A stretch of DNA of 62,068 nt from Chryseobacterium gleum (GTDB lineage Bacteria > Bacteroidota > Bacteroidia > Flavobacteriales_D > Crocinitomicaceae), in assembly GCA_945882095.1 (NCBI GenBank), contig CAMCWF010000012.1, positions 1 to 62,068 of the forward strand. Reading direction: 5' to 3'. The notes beneath the pieces are model-generated. The model was not told where the DNA came from and did not search any database. It saw nothing but the letters and a program-made list of their open reading frames with translations. Of the stretch, positions 35,042 through 45,167 are shown one piece after another. Every line of letters begins with the position of its first letter. Positions within the stretch are counted from its first letter, which is position 1. The position numbers and the translations under genes are program-made.

Positions 35042-35428
35042 TTAGGTATGTATCGTTTTCACTAGGTCCTCAAAGTCTTGGGTAGATAATTCAAGTTTAG
35101 GCCTTTTAAAATTCATATCCTCGATGTCATCGATTGGCACCAAATGTACATGTGCATGAGGCACTTCGAGTCCAATCACAGAAACACCAATTTTCTTACA
35201 AGGGAATTTTTCCTTAAGAAGCTTGGCTACCTTTTTCGAAAACAGCATTAAATGGGTCATTTGGGTATCATCCAAGTCAAAGAAATAGTCAACTTCAACC
35301 TTCGGGATGACCAAGGTGTGCCCTAAACGCAAAGGATGTAAATCCAAAAAAGCCAAGAAATCATCATCTTCTGCTACTTTATAGCAAGGGATGTCACCAC
35401 TCACAATTTTAGAGAACAGGCTTGCCAT
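35042..35428 (-). CDS. HIT-family nucleotide hydrolase
   Basis: A 128-aa cytosolic protein with the N-terminal FSKIVSGDIPCYKV and the histidine triad HAHVHLVPI near residue 95 that gives the family its name. HIT proteins hydrolyse adenylated small molecules such as dinucleoside polyphosphates or AMP-lysine. It begins one base inside the greA stop codon, so the two form a short operon, a pairing I recall from other Bacteroidota. Length and motif order are normal. Confidence 0.94.
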   Translation of the reverse strand: MASLFSKIVSGDIPCYKVAEDDDFLAFLDLHPLRLGHTLVIPKVEVDYFFDLDDTQMTHLMLFSKKVAKLLKEKFPCKKIGVSVIGLEVPHAHVHLVPIDDIEDMNFKRPKLELSTQDFEDLVKTIHT

Positions 35429-35901
35429 TATCGAGAGATGGATACAATTTCCAATTGAAGAATCCCGCCTGGGGTATTTATTTCTGCAATGTCTCCAACT
35501 TCCTTACCTAAAAGACCTTTTCCGATGGGAGAATCGACTGAAATTTTCTTTTCCTTGATGTCTGCCTCGTTTTCAGCGACCAAGGTATAGGTTATCTCCA
35601 TATCGTTTGACTTGTTGCGAATCAAGACTTTTGATAGGATATAAGCCTTGGAGTTGTCAATGTGCGTATCATCGATGAGGCGAGCATTTGCGATGATGTT
35701 TTCCATTTTTGAAATTTTCATTTCAAGAATGCCTTGTGCCTCTTTGGCTGCATCGTATTCAGCATTTTCAGATAAATCTCCTTTGTCTCTTGCTTCAGCA
35801 ATTTGATTTGATATGGATGGGCGTTGAACATGTATTAAATCATGTAATTCATCCTTTAATTTTTTAAGCCCTTGCTCGGTGTAGTAATTTATTTGCGACA
35901 T
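35428..35901 (-). CDS. greA: Transcription elongation factor GreA
   Basis: GreA enters the RNA polymerase secondary channel and triggers transcript cleavage to rescue backtracked complexes. The 157-aa product has the N-terminal coiled coil, with YYTEQGLKKLKDEL and EARDKGDLSENAEYDAAKEA, whose acidic tip residues are present, and the C-terminal globular domain with SPIGKGLLGKEVGD. The ATG at 35901 gives the normal length; the longer in-frame reading adds an atypical leader. A hairpin with a T-rich tail lies between its presumed promoter and the start codon, which could attenuate the message. The HIT gene follows with a one-base overlap. Confidence 0.96.
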   Translation of the reverse strand: MSQINYYTEQGLKKLKDELHDLIHVQRPSISNQIAEARDKGDLSENAEYDAAKEAQGILEMKISKMENIIANARLIDDTHIDNSKAYILSKVLIRNKSNDMEITYTLVAENEADIKEKKISVDSPIGKGLLGKEVGDIAEINTPGGILQLEIVSISR

Positions 35902-35923
35902 ACTTCTAATAATTAAACAAAAC

Positions 35924-35946
35924 AAGAGAGCTCAATGAGCCCTCTT
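35924..35946 (-). terminator. Rho-independent terminator between the PorV-like gene and greA
   Basis: On the minus strand a 10-bp stem (AAGAGGGCTC/GAGCTCTCTT, one G-U pair) with a 3-base loop is followed by TGTTTTGTTT. It ends the PorV-like operon. It also lies inside the greA leader if the element at 35953-35960 is the greA promoter. Confidence 0.8.
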
Positions 35947-35952
35947 GCCTGA

Positions 35953-35960
35953 CAAAATTA
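35953..35960 (-). promoter_or_regulatory. -7 element TAATTTTG, possible greA promoter
   Basis: Exact TAnnTTTG on the minus strand in the short gap behind the PorV-like gene. A transcript from here would run through the terminator hairpin before reaching the greA ATG 51 nt further on. Confidence 0.35.
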
Positions 35961-35971
35961 CAACTTTAAAT

Positions 35972-37024
35972 TTATTTTAAACTAATCGTAGCCCCAATGG
36001 TATGAATGACACCAAATACGCCTGCAAAACGCGAACAGTACTCAATTCCTAAAGCACTTTTGTTTTTACCAACCAAAGCATCAACCGAAAATCCTGCCGT
36101 AGGACCTACCAACGCATTCGAACGATTTTCTTGGCTAAAAATCCCATTTTCATAAACAAAACCACCGCGCAAGTTAAAGGCAAGTTTTTCAGTATTCATT
36201 CCGTAGTCCAACCCTATTTTGTACTGGTCTTTTGAAAAAGAATTTGCTTGAAAACCTAAGGCAAGTGTCAATCTGCTGTCTTCGGAGAAAATAAAATCAT
36301 AAGACCCACCAATTGACAATAAAGAAGGAAGCTCATACGTCGCAGAGCGCTGCTCCAGTGAAGCAATAAACCCACTTGACACATAAGTTACTTGTTGAGC
36401 CAACCCATCGCCTTTAAAACGCATCACAGGGCCCACATTTTTAAGTGCAATTCCAAACTTCAATTGGTTTTGTTCACCGGTAACATATCGGATACCTGCA
36501 TCCAAAGCAATTCCATTCGATTTCAAGTTGAAAATACTCTCTGAAACCACTTTAAAGTTAATCCCACCGTAAATGGAAGAGGAGAATTTTTTGGCAAAGC
36601 CGAGATTAAAGATGTTTGCTCTTGGAGAAAAATAACCAATGTTACCCTCTGGATTTGCAACCGTAGTAATGGGAACATCTCCATAACTTAATGATTGGAT
36701 GCTCACTGCAAACACATTAGACTCGCCAACTTTTTGGGCAATTCCCGCTGAGTTCATTGCAATTCCAGCACCACCCATCCAATTTGTATAATTGAACTTG
36801 ATTTGTGTTTTGTCGGTGAATGCCAAGCCTGCGATGTTTGAAAACTGCGCTTCCAAACCATTGACATTTGCAATGCCAACGTCTCCTATGGCAGAACCAC
36901 GTGCCCATGGGTTGATGAGTAAATGGGATGCACCGGCAGAACCGACACGGTCTTCGTTTCCACCAAACCCAAAAAAGGAGATGGCAGAAAAAAGGATGAT
37001 GTTATAAAGTGTTATTCTTTTCAT
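35972..37024 (-). CDS. PorV/PorQ-family outer-membrane barrel protein
   Basis: A 350-aa protein starting at ATG 37024 (the earlier TTG at 37036 is less likely), with a signal peptide (ILFSAISFFGFG) and the opening AGASHLLINPWARGSAIGDVGI typical of PorV/PorQ proteins. Strands alternate through the rest (FAVSIQSLSYGDVPITT, FGIALKNVGPVMRF, LAFNLRGGFVYENG) and the chain ends on a strand (IHTIGATISLK). PorV is a shuttle that carries T9SS cargo from the translocon to the surface-attachment complex. Here it is the third gene after a TonB-dependent receptor and a 1391-aa cargo-like protein, so it may be a dedicated version. A strong terminator follows. Confidence 0.87.
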   Translation of the reverse strand: MKRITLYNIILFSAISFFGFGGNEDRVGSAGASHLLINPWARGSAIGDVGIANVNGLEAQFSNIAGLAFTDKTQIKFNYTNWMGGAGIAMNSAGIAQKVGESNVFAVSIQSLSYGDVPITTVANPEGNIGYFSPRANIFNLGFAKKFSSSIYGGINFKVVSESIFNLKSNGIALDAGIRYVTGEQNQLKFGIALKNVGPVMRFKGDGLAQQVTYVSSGFIASLEQRSATYELPSLLSIGGSYDFIFSEDSRLTLALGFQANSFSKDQYKIGLDYGMNTEKLAFNLRGGFVYENGIFSQENRSNALVGPTAGFSVDALVGKNKSALGIEYCSRFAGVFGVIHTIGATISLK

Positions 37025-37042
37025 TACTACGTTCAATAAAAA

Positions 37043-40000
37043 TTAAATTCCTTGGTAATCCGGGGTACGAGTACCTCCAAAAAACTTCAAGATGACTTCT
37101 CCGACATTCGGAACTTCTACGTGAATTAGGTATACGCCTCCTGCAATCGGTATGGATTTGTTATTTGTTAAATCCCAATCTAACGAGGTTACGTAACTGT
37201 CCTTTTTAAACGTGCGGATCAATTTCCCATTCACAGAATAAATCTTCACAGTACATTTATCTGGCAAGTTTGTGATTTTCACCTTGGTTTCAAGACGCGT
37301 ACGTTCGTAATCCGAATAGGCATAATATGGGTTAGGTACAACATTGATCATTTTCAACGCTTCATCCAACGCTTCATGCGATCCGAGTGTGGTCGCAATT
37401 TCATCCATAGACCATCCGTACATTGGTTTTCCATTGTTTTGACCTGTTGCTGTGAAATTCTTGTATTCCTTATTGATTCGAAGTTTTATGGTTACATCGG
37501 TTTCAAGAATAGAATGCCCCTCATTCAAAATTGGATAAGAAATCCAACTTAAACTTCCGTACAAATCTCTTTTCGCTTGGGTACTGATTGCGCCAGACTG
37601 ACTTTGTACATCGGTCCATTTTTGGTACAATTCATTACCTGCTGTATCTACCGCCGTTGCTGGATTGTATGCTGGGAAGTCATAACTAGAGTTATATCCG
37701 TTAATGGTTTTTTGGTTATAGCTAAATACATACACAGGATGCATTCCACCCATAAGCGGTGTACCCACATTGCTAACCAAACGATCGGTTGGATTCCATT
37801 TCATGTCCGCTCCATTTTCACCTCCAAGGAATGAATTTTCACCAAAAGCCATATACAAACGAGCTCCTGACTCTAGGTCTATGGCATAACCAGGAAACCA
37901 ACCCATACCGAAACCTGTACCATCGGGGTTTCCTTCCTTATCTACACTTGGACTTTTTCGCATTGCACCTGGCGCTGCAGAACCTACGTTTAATCCAGAC
38001 GTTCGACCCAATTCAATAACCGGACATCTTGTCCAAAGGCTTTTATCATTGGTTAGAACGATGTCGACACTTGGCAAGAAAGAAATGGATGCATTTTGTT
38101 TTGAAGAACCACTGAACGCACCATAATAGGCCAAAGGCATGTAATCCGCTTGATATCCAACCAAGCGATGAGGTGCAATTACACCCTCCAATATCGATTC
38201 ATATTTTTGAGAAGGATCCGGACCTACCTCATCCGGATAATTACAAGGATTCAAATAGGTCGGTCCATTAGGTAAACCCTCAAAAGCCGGGTCTAATGGG
38301 TCACATTCCGGAGAGTAATCACCTGAACGAATCCAATTGGTAGGAAAATAAGAATCATTATCCGAAACACCTGAAAGCCATCTTTTTGAAGAGTCTTTGA
38401 AAGTAACGGAAGACTCAATCATGTCTGTTGTTTTGGCCGTGATGTTACCAGAACCTGAAGGGAAAAAGTATTTCTCTTGGTGAATTTGCACTGAAATCCC
38501 CCAATCAGGAATGATTTGTTCATTATCGCCCGCAATGGTAACTTCGGAAGTCACAGAATCCAACAAAGTACCGCCTTTAACATCGTATTGATATACGATC
38601 CAACTTGCAGTATCCGCTGAATTTCCTGGAGAAGTTGCGGTATAGTCTCTGAATTTACATTCGTAATACCCTTTTTTAAGGTTCAGTGGATCCACAACTT
38701 TAATATTGATAGGACCTTTTCCTTTTTCATATTCCGGAGTATCGAAAAATCCATTGGTCAAAATACTATCAACTGAGGAATCCGTTAGCTCCAAAGACCT
38801 GTTTCCATTTCCATACCCATCCAATCGCGTTATTTTAGGGGAGGATCCATATTCAATTTTTTGATAGGTCCCTTCCAATTCCGGCATCGGATTGTGAGGA
38901 ACGGCTGAGGTTGCACTGATGGCGGTTCCGTCAAAATTCAAACGCGAAGATATGTAAGGAATTTTTTGACCGTCTAAGAACAATGGATCGTTTGGATCAT
39001 ATTTTTTAAATTGATTAAATGCGTATGCTACTGCAACGTAGTAATATGTTTTATGATTTACCAAGCGTCTTTCTCCTTGCGCAAAAGCGTCTTCCAATAC
39101 TTGGAAAGAGTGACGGATTCCTTTGTTTTCACCATCCACCTTTTCGACTGGAGGTGAAAAACCAAGTGCTTCATTGAATTCAAAATTTATGACGCGATCG
39201 ATTCCATTTTTAATGTCACACTGCGCTACCAACCTTGCTTTGGTTGGGTCGGTAATGTCTGCAATGGAAACATCGGTACTTTTCAATTGGAAGATTTGGT
39301 ATCCTTCAAATCGGTATTTTCTATCAACGGTTGGATCCGGGATGTTAATTTCATCTATTTCCTCATACGCTTCTCGGTAGTTGTTAGAAGAAGAAGGATT
39401 TTCAAGCATGATGATTAGCTCGTTGTTAAGTTCTTGAATCGTCAATTTCGGTGCATCCGGTGGAGAAAGGATTTTGAAGCAAGCATCGAATAAAGCTTGT
39501 GCTTTGGTATCCGCTCTTTTCATTGCATCTACGGAAGCCATTAAGGTTCCATCCGTGCTACGTCCATAAACAATTCCAACGGTAATGTTATTTACAGCAC
39601 CTGGTTTCAAGGTAAATGGACCTGCAGATTGAACAAAACGTCTGTCCCCGGGAGGATTGTTATTTGTAGACTCATCCCATCCGTTCGGATATGCACCCGT
39701 CATATCTTGACCTGCCGTAGACCAACTTAATGGATCCGAAGTTCCTGGGAACATATAATCAGAAAGTACGCCTTGCGCAGTACCTAAACCACCATAGTAC
39801 ATTTCAGAACCATTTGCCCACTGTCCTTCCATGAAGTTGTAAAACTCAGAAGCGGATCCTGGGTCATTGTATGGGTAAGCAGCAGTTGAGGTATAATAGG
39901 TAAATCTTCGCATACCAAAACGCTCATTGTCAATGATCCCATCGGAATAACCGATGCCTATGCCTTTGTACACAATTCCGTTATTTGCAAGTGCATCTAC

Positions 40001-41218
40001 AACGGTTGGGACAATGTTTGTTTGGGTTGCTTGGTCGAAATAAGGGCCTGGATTGTCGATGCCGTCTGCATCTTGATAAGGGCCTTCAAAGAAGTCGCAT
40101 CCAATGGCAGGTGGGTTTTCTCCGTATCCTAATTTACCAGCGTTGGTCTCGTCGTTCAAATCACCATTGTACATGTAACCCAATCCACGCGAAACATCAC
40201 AACCTGCGTAGTCATCAGAAAAATTACCTACATCCGCATCGAGGTATTGGGCAAAATAAGTATCGTACAAGGTTTGTGTTCCTCGGTTAATTAATTCATA
40301 GTTGTAGAAAGTCATACGGTTAACCTCATCATTTGTAGCAAACGAAAAAGCTTGTGCACGAATTTCCATTCCAATTGGATCCCCATTGGTTTCGGTATGT
40401 ATGTTCCCTTTGTCGTTAAATACCCACCAATGCGTTTCATCTCCATAAAGCGAAATGCGACGGTCAAATCCACATTGAATGTCGTCTCTTCCTAAAATGT
40501 CATCATACCAAGGGTGATCCCCGTTGTCCGGGTTATAATTCCCATCTTGGTCTCGGTCGTAGTAAGGAGCTAAGAAATAATCTTGACCTCTCGATACATC
40601 CCCATGTGCTGGCCAGTTGTAAATTCTATTGAGCTCATCGTTAGTTGGCGCAATGACATCGTTGCATTCGGTAGAAATACCTGCGTTGCATTCCCACCAA
40701 ATGTTAAAGCGAATGATTTCTGCTTTTCGGATGGTATAAAATTGGTCATACGCGATACATTGATCCGGATCGATGTTTGCTTCACCGAAATCTCGAATGG
40801 CTTCGTTTCCAACGGGAAACAAAGGATTGTAATTTCCTGTTCCTGGTGTAACACTCAAAGGGCCAGGCCAAAAGTCATTTCCACTTCTAAAACGCAATGC
40901 TGCCAATTTCAACTGTCCGTTGACATCGGTGCCTCCCATCCAAAGCGCGCCCGCAAAAATGGCAAACCTATTACTTCCCTTAGGGATTTCATACGCAGCT
41001 ACTCCGTTTTGACGATTTTGAAACATGCTTCCCCCTTGTTCAATTAGTGCACGTACATCATTAAATTCCATGATGTATTTTGCCGTAGCGGGACTACAAT
41101 TTGCTCCTTTTGGTTTACCTGAAGGTTTTGTGATTTTATCGTTAGGGCCGTAATATGCCAAGACATTGGATCCTAAAAATAAAAAGCCTAGTAAGGTTGC
41201 AAGTATTTGCTTTTTCAT
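37043..41218 (-). CDS. Very large secreted protein with T9SS C-terminal domain
   Basis: A 1391-aa exported protein: signal peptide (ATLLGFLFLGSNVLAYYG), then a long extracellular body without a known enzyme motif. Recurrent segments such as YDRDQDGNYNPDNGDHPWYD (calcium-binding-like Asp/Asn turns) and aromatic patches such as FNIWWECN mark the first half. Later come fibronectin-like stretches and a VPNPYYAYSDYE opening with IYSVNGKLIRTF, the usual type A sorting domain, near the end (LKFFGG follows). Relatives occur across Bacteroidota behind TonB-dependent receptors. It is the middle gene of a receptor/cargo/PorV-like unit. Function unknown; a surface-anchored capture or scaffold role is inference. 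Confidence 0.85.
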   Translation of the reverse strand: MKKQILATLLGFLFLGSNVLAYYGPNDKITKPSGKPKGANCSPATAKYIMEFNDVRALIEQGGSMFQNRQNGVAAYEIPKGSNRFAIFAGALWMGGTDVNGQLKLAALRFRSGNDFWPGPLSVTPGTGNYNPLFPVGNEAIRDFGEANIDPDQCIAYDQFYTIRKAEIIRFNIWWECNAGISTECNDVIAPTNDELNRIYNWPAHGDVSRGQDYFLAPYYDRDQDGNYNPDNGDHPWYDDILGRDDIQCGFDRRISLYGDETHWWVFNDKGNIHTETNGDPIGMEIRAQAFSFATNDEVNRMTFYNYELINRGTQTLYDTYFAQYLDADVGNFSDDYAGCDVSRGLGYMYNGDLNDETNAGKLGYGENPPAIGCDFFEGPYQDADGIDNPGPYFDQATQTNIVPTVVDALANNGIVYKGIGIGYSDGIIDNERFGMRRFTYYTSTAAYPYNDPGSASEFYNFMEGQWANGSEMYYGGLGTAQGVLSDYMFPGTSDPLSWSTAGQDMTGAYPNGWDESTNNNPPGDRRFVQSAGPFTLKPGAVNNITVGIVYGRSTDGTLMASVDAMKRADTKAQALFDACFKILSPPDAPKLTIQELNNELIIMLENPSSSNNYREAYEEIDEINIPDPTVDRKYRFEGYQIFQLKSTDVSIADITDPTKARLVAQCDIKNGIDRVINFEFNEALGFSPPVEKVDGENKGIRHSFQVLEDAFAQGERRLVNHKTYYYVAVAYAFNQFKKYDPNDPLFLDGQKIPYISSRLNFDGTAISATSAVPHNPMPELEGTYQKIEYGSSPKITRLDGYGNGNRSLELTDSSVDSILTNGFFDTPEYEKGKGPINIKVVDPLNLKKGYYECKFRDYTATSPGNSADTASWIVYQYDVKGGTLLDSVTSEVTIAGDNEQIIPDWGISVQIHQEKYFFPSGSGNITAKTTDMIESSVTFKDSSKRWLSGVSDNDSYFPTNWIRSGDYSPECDPLDPAFEGLPNGPTYLNPCNYPDEVGPDPSQKYESILEGVIAPHRLVGYQADYMPLAYYGAFSGSSKQNASISFLPSVDIVLTNDKSLWTRCPVIELGRTSGLNVGSAAPGAMRKSPSVDKEGNPDGTGFGMGWFPGYAIDLESGARLYMAFGENSFLGGENGADMKWNPTDRLVSNVGTPLMGGMHPVYVFSYNQKTINGYNSSYDFPAYNPATAVDTAGNELYQKWTDVQSQSGAISTQAKRDLYGSLSWISYPILNEGHSILETDVTIKLRINKEYKNFTATGQNNGKPMYGWSMDEIATTLGSHEALDEALKMINVVPNPYYAYSDYERTRLETKVKITNLPDKCTVKIYSVNGKLIRTFKKDSYVTSLDWDLTNNKSIPIAGGVYLIHVEVPNVGEVILKFFGGTRTPDYQGI

Positions 41219-41239
41219 GCTATTGTTCTGTTTTCTTAA

Positions 41240-44200
41240 TTAAAAATCATATTTAACACCCAAACGAATGGTACGAGGTACACTTACGTTAAACGGATTA
41301 TTTACCTTCATAGAGTAGTAATCCCTGAAGGATTGTTCATCTGTTTGGTTTTGGATTGAAGTTTGGCTCAACGCTGCGGCCAAGTAACCATCATCATCCG
41401 CATTTCCAGTTGCGCGATAAATACCAAGTACATTAAACTGGTTAAATAAATTGGTTGCACGGATGTAGATGTTCAAGTTGGACACTTTTTTCTTGTCTTT
41501 GCTTTTCGCATCCTTGTTTTCATGCACGATGATAAGGTTTTTATCTAACTGCATGTCCAATCGATAGGTCCATGGCATTCTAGAACCGTTAACGGTTCCA
41601 CTGATACCTGCATTTAGGTTTCCGATTCCTTCATCGGTAATTGCAGTTTGCGCGGAGTATGGATAACCCGAATTGATGTTTGTAAAGATGTTCAAACCGG
41701 TGTTTTCAAACAATTTGAAATTTCCGATTTTCGGTCCATTGTAATCTTTTCCATCGCCATAACGGTAATCGAAAGTAATGGCGAAGGCGTGACGTTGGTC
41801 GAAGCTAAAAGGGAAGATGTTTCTCAGGTTAGGAATTCCTGCATTGATAAATGCAGCCATAGACGTTGCGTCTGAACCAGTACCGTCAGCAAATTGCAGG
41901 GTGTAGTTTGCTGTCATACGAATGTTTCCTGTTTGTCTTAAGTCATAAGCAATGGTCAGACCTTTAACGGTACCAAAATCTCTGTTTCCGAATGTTTTGT
42001 AAGAAGCAGGATATGCCATAAAAACATTGATTAACTGAACATTGTTTCTTTGCTCACGGTAAAACGCTGAAATTTTTAAAGAGGAAGTTTCTGAAAGCAC
42101 TTGTTGAAATCCAAGTTCGTAATCTACAGTGGTTTCAGGTTTCAGGTTTGCATTGTTAATGATTGCAGATCTTGATTGAACAAACTGGTATTCGAACGGA
42201 TCAAATCTAAATCCTGAAGTTGGTCTTTTGGTCAAGATGTCATAATGTGCGAAGAAAGACGCTTTTTCAGAAATAGGAAAAGAGAAAGCGATTCGAGGCA
42301 TTACGTTGACCTGTGCTTTGTAGTCTTCAAAGGCCGAAGCATCGGGTGTGGTTTGTCCAGGATTTAGCAACCAAGGAGCAATACCACCAGAACCTTGAAT
42401 GGTTTTAGGGTCCTCTACATTTGTACCAGCTGCATCATACCAGTTCATCCCTGTTCTAAAGCCATTGATACCGGTAGGGTTCGAAATGTCGTTTACATAA
42501 ACTACGTAATCATCACCCATACTTTCAGGAATAACCACCCAGTTGTATTGGGAAGGATCTGCAGCTTTGAGTGCTTTCGCTTCTTTTACGGTACGGGCAT
42601 TGTAAAATAAATATTGATCTTTCAATACCGGTTGGTTTGCATCGAAGACATCCACACGAACACCAACATTGAATACGATGTCTTTAAAGGCAAATTTATC
42701 CATGATGTACCCTGCCATGTAGGTTGGTTGAAAAGCCCCAACAAAACGCTTGTAGTTACCATTGTTATCAAACTCATTAAAGTATTTGTTAATGTCTGTT
42801 GTACCTCTCACACGTTTTCCTGTATGGTCAAAGCCCCAATAAGAAACAAAGGAATTACCTCCGTTGAGAAGCTCATCCGGAGTGAACATGTCAAATTGAA
42901 ATAAGGTTGGATCGTAATTATCGATGTCAACATAGTCATTTCCGTCTACGGCTAGGCCCAATTCTTTACGCACGTTGTAATCGAAAAAGGATTGGTTGTC
43001 ATTGTTAAGTTGACCTCCATACTCACCTGTTCCTGATTGATTTGCGTATCCAGTATTTAAACGTTGGTAGGTAATGGCTTTAAATGATCCCGAATCTGTA
43101 AGAACACCTGTTGAGTAGTCCAATTCTTCAATATGGAAATTCATCAATTGTCTGGCAATCGACCAAATACCTATCGGGCCATATGTACCACCGCCGGTTG
43201 AGGTTCCTGACGTCCAACCGCGATCTACCCTTTGCTCAAACTCAAATCCAAGGGAAATGCTATGGTCTCCGAATACCAATGAACCAGAACCGGTTACACG
43301 AAACTGGTCGTTTTCATTTTTACCGAAGAAATTGAAAGGGGTACCGATGTTACTCCAAATTCCATAGACACTTTGAGGAGCATCCCCATTTCTTAGGGCG
43401 TTTCCTTGTTGAAGTTGAAATAAGTTCTCATAGCGGCCGATGGGCAACCCTTGGTATAAGTTATAATATTGGGTGGTAATTGAAGCTAGGGCTGCGTTGG
43501 TAGTAGATGGGGTGTAATTTACTTCAAGGTCTTTGAAACCATTGTGTTCCCAACGTTGTAAATCTTCATTAAACTCATACGAAGCGGTTCGGTTGGTGAC
43601 GAATTTCCCGACATGACCATAATTAAACATATTGTATTTATGCGTTGGATCGTAAGTGTCGCTTTTGGATTTTGAATAATCTACCATCAAAGTATAGTTG
43701 GCTGACTTCAATTTGCTTCCTTTTTTGTCATTGGTAAAGCGTTGGGAAATTTTTCCATAAACCCTGTAATCTAGGTTTTTGGATTTACCAAAATTTGTAA
43801 AATTTAAAAGGGAACCTGCATAGGAGTAATTGGAACCATTGGAATAGTTCAATGAACCTCCAAATTGCAAGTTGACTGAGGGCCCTGTATTTACATCAAT
43901 TTTTCCTTGGGCTGAAATAGAGGTGGACCTAGCGTTCATTCGCCAATCTTCTTTTTCGAAATCGTTCTTTCTAAGAAACAAAGCATTGTGAAAGGTGCCA
44001 AAGCCAGATGCCGTAGGACGTAGGGGATTATTCAATAAGGCAGTTCTTACCGATTCTTTGATTCGGTAACCTCCTCCTGCAAGCGGTCTGTTGTCTAGTT
44101 GATCGGTAAGGTTTCCTGAAAATAAAAACCCAAGTCTTGGTTTGGTTTTCTTACCCGTTGAGTCTTTTTGCATCCAAAGTGGACCTGAAAGCATTCCTTC

Positions 44201-45022
44201 TACAAGGTTGTAACCGAATTTATCCAATCCGATTACTTTTCCATCATATCCATTTGGATTTTTTCCTTTAAAATAAGCTCCAGAAGTTACCAATTCGATG
44301 CTTCCAAAATAGACAGCAGAAGGACCACGCGTGGTAACAGAAATGATTCCACCTGTAACATCACCATAGTTAGCTGGAACACCTCCGGTAATTACAGATA
44401 CTTCTTCCAAAGCTGCCTTAGGTAAATTTGAAGACCCTCGCACTTTGATTCCGTCAATGTAAAAATAGGTTGCATCCGAACGCGACCCCCTTACAGATAT
44501 TTCACCGCTTCCTTCGTTGGTTCCTACACCACCGACAGATTGTGCCACCCCTGCAGCAGAACGAATAGGCATTCTAGCGATGTCCTCTCTACCAACCGTA
44601 GCACCTGTTGCGCCACCATCTTTGTTAATCAAAGGAATTTTATAGCGTGAGACTTTTACCTCATCGATGTTTTTTATGTTTTCCGGTTTGGCCAAAGTAA
44701 GCTTTTCCAAAAAGGTGATTTTGTCGGTGGAAATGAGTACATTTTGGGTAACCGCATCTTGATATCCTTCAATTTTGAGGGTTACTTTTAGGTCATAAGA
44801 TCCCGGCAAGATCGCGTCAATTTGAAATTCACCTTTTTCATCTGTTAAGGTACTTCCTTTAATGCTCGTTCCCGACATCAACATCACTTTCGCACCTACG
44901 ATAAGGGTGCTTGTTTTATCGTCCTTTACGGTGCCTTTTAGGGTACCTAAACCCGATTGCGCAAACATATAAGAGCTTGTGAATAAAACACTTACAAATA
45001 ATATTTTAATTTTATCTAACAT
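41240..45022 (-). CDS. TonB-dependent receptor with N-terminal carboxypeptidase-like regulatory domain
   Basis: A 1260-aa outer-membrane transporter. A signal peptide (VSVLFTSSYMFAQ) and a CarboxypepD_reg-like domain (about 24-115; LGTLKGTVKDDKTSTLIVGA) precede the plug (SVGGVGTNEGSGEISVRGSR, VPANYGDVTGGIISVTTRG) and a long barrel that ends on VPRTIRLGVKYDF, the usual last strand with an aromatic residue. The substrate is unknown: no SusD partner follows, so it is not a classical SusCD glycan system. Instead a 1391-aa T9SS cargo and a PorV-like protein follow. The three genes share direction with gaps of 18-21 bases. No clear TAnnTTTG is seen upstream. Confidence 0.93.
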   Translation of the reverse strand: MLDKIKILFVSVLFTSSYMFAQSGLGTLKGTVKDDKTSTLIVGAKVMLMSGTSIKGSTLTDEKGEFQIDAILPGSYDLKVTLKIEGYQDAVTQNVLISTDKITFLEKLTLAKPENIKNIDEVKVSRYKIPLINKDGGATGATVGREDIARMPIRSAAGVAQSVGGVGTNEGSGEISVRGSRSDATYFYIDGIKVRGSSNLPKAALEEVSVITGGVPANYGDVTGGIISVTTRGPSAVYFGSIELVTSGAYFKGKNPNGYDGKVIGLDKFGYNLVEGMLSGPLWMQKDSTGKKTKPRLGFLFSGNLTDQLDNRPLAGGGYRIKESVRTALLNNPLRPTASGFGTFHNALFLRKNDFEKEDWRMNARSTSISAQGKIDVNTGPSVNLQFGGSLNYSNGSNYSYAGSLLNFTNFGKSKNLDYRVYGKISQRFTNDKKGSKLKSANYTLMVDYSKSKSDTYDPTHKYNMFNYGHVGKFVTNRTASYEFNEDLQRWEHNGFKDLEVNYTPSTTNAALASITTQYYNLYQGLPIGRYENLFQLQQGNALRNGDAPQSVYGIWSNIGTPFNFFGKNENDQFRVTGSGSLVFGDHSISLGFEFEQRVDRGWTSGTSTGGGTYGPIGIWSIARQLMNFHIEELDYSTGVLTDSGSFKAITYQRLNTGYANQSGTGEYGGQLNNDNQSFFDYNVRKELGLAVDGNDYVDIDNYDPTLFQFDMFTPDELLNGGNSFVSYWGFDHTGKRVRGTTDINKYFNEFDNNGNYKRFVGAFQPTYMAGYIMDKFAFKDIVFNVGVRVDVFDANQPVLKDQYLFYNARTVKEAKALKAADPSQYNWVVIPESMGDDYVVYVNDISNPTGINGFRTGMNWYDAAGTNVEDPKTIQGSGGIAPWLLNPGQTTPDASAFEDYKAQVNVMPRIAFSFPISEKASFFAHYDILTKRPTSGFRFDPFEYQFVQSRSAIINNANLKPETTVDYELGFQQVLSETSSLKISAFYREQRNNVQLINVFMAYPASYKTFGNRDFGTVKGLTIAYDLRQTGNIRMTANYTLQFADGTGSDATSMAAFINAGIPNLRNIFPFSFDQRHAFAITFDYRYGDGKDYNGPKIGNFKLFENTGLNIFTNINSGYPYSAQTAITDEGIGNLNAGISGTVNGSRMPWTYRLDMQLDKNLIIVHENKDAKSKDKKKVSNLNIYIRATNLFNQFNVLGIYRATGNADDDGYLAAALSQTSIQNQTDEQSFRDYYSMKVNNPFNVSVPRTIRLGVKYDF

Positions 45023-45167
45023 AGGTTAACGTATAAGAAACATTGTATTCGCATGAATTAAAGCTGTTAAATATAGAAATATTCGGCGTTTTGGCAAAAA
45101 TGTTAAAAAAATAAAATAAAAAAATTACGGACTTTTGTTGCGTGTTAACCTTTACTCAAGTTTACAA

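Noticed and set aside
35972-45022. SusC/SusD polysaccharide utilisation locus
   Set aside because: The receptor is not followed by a SusD-like lipoprotein or by glycoside hydrolases.
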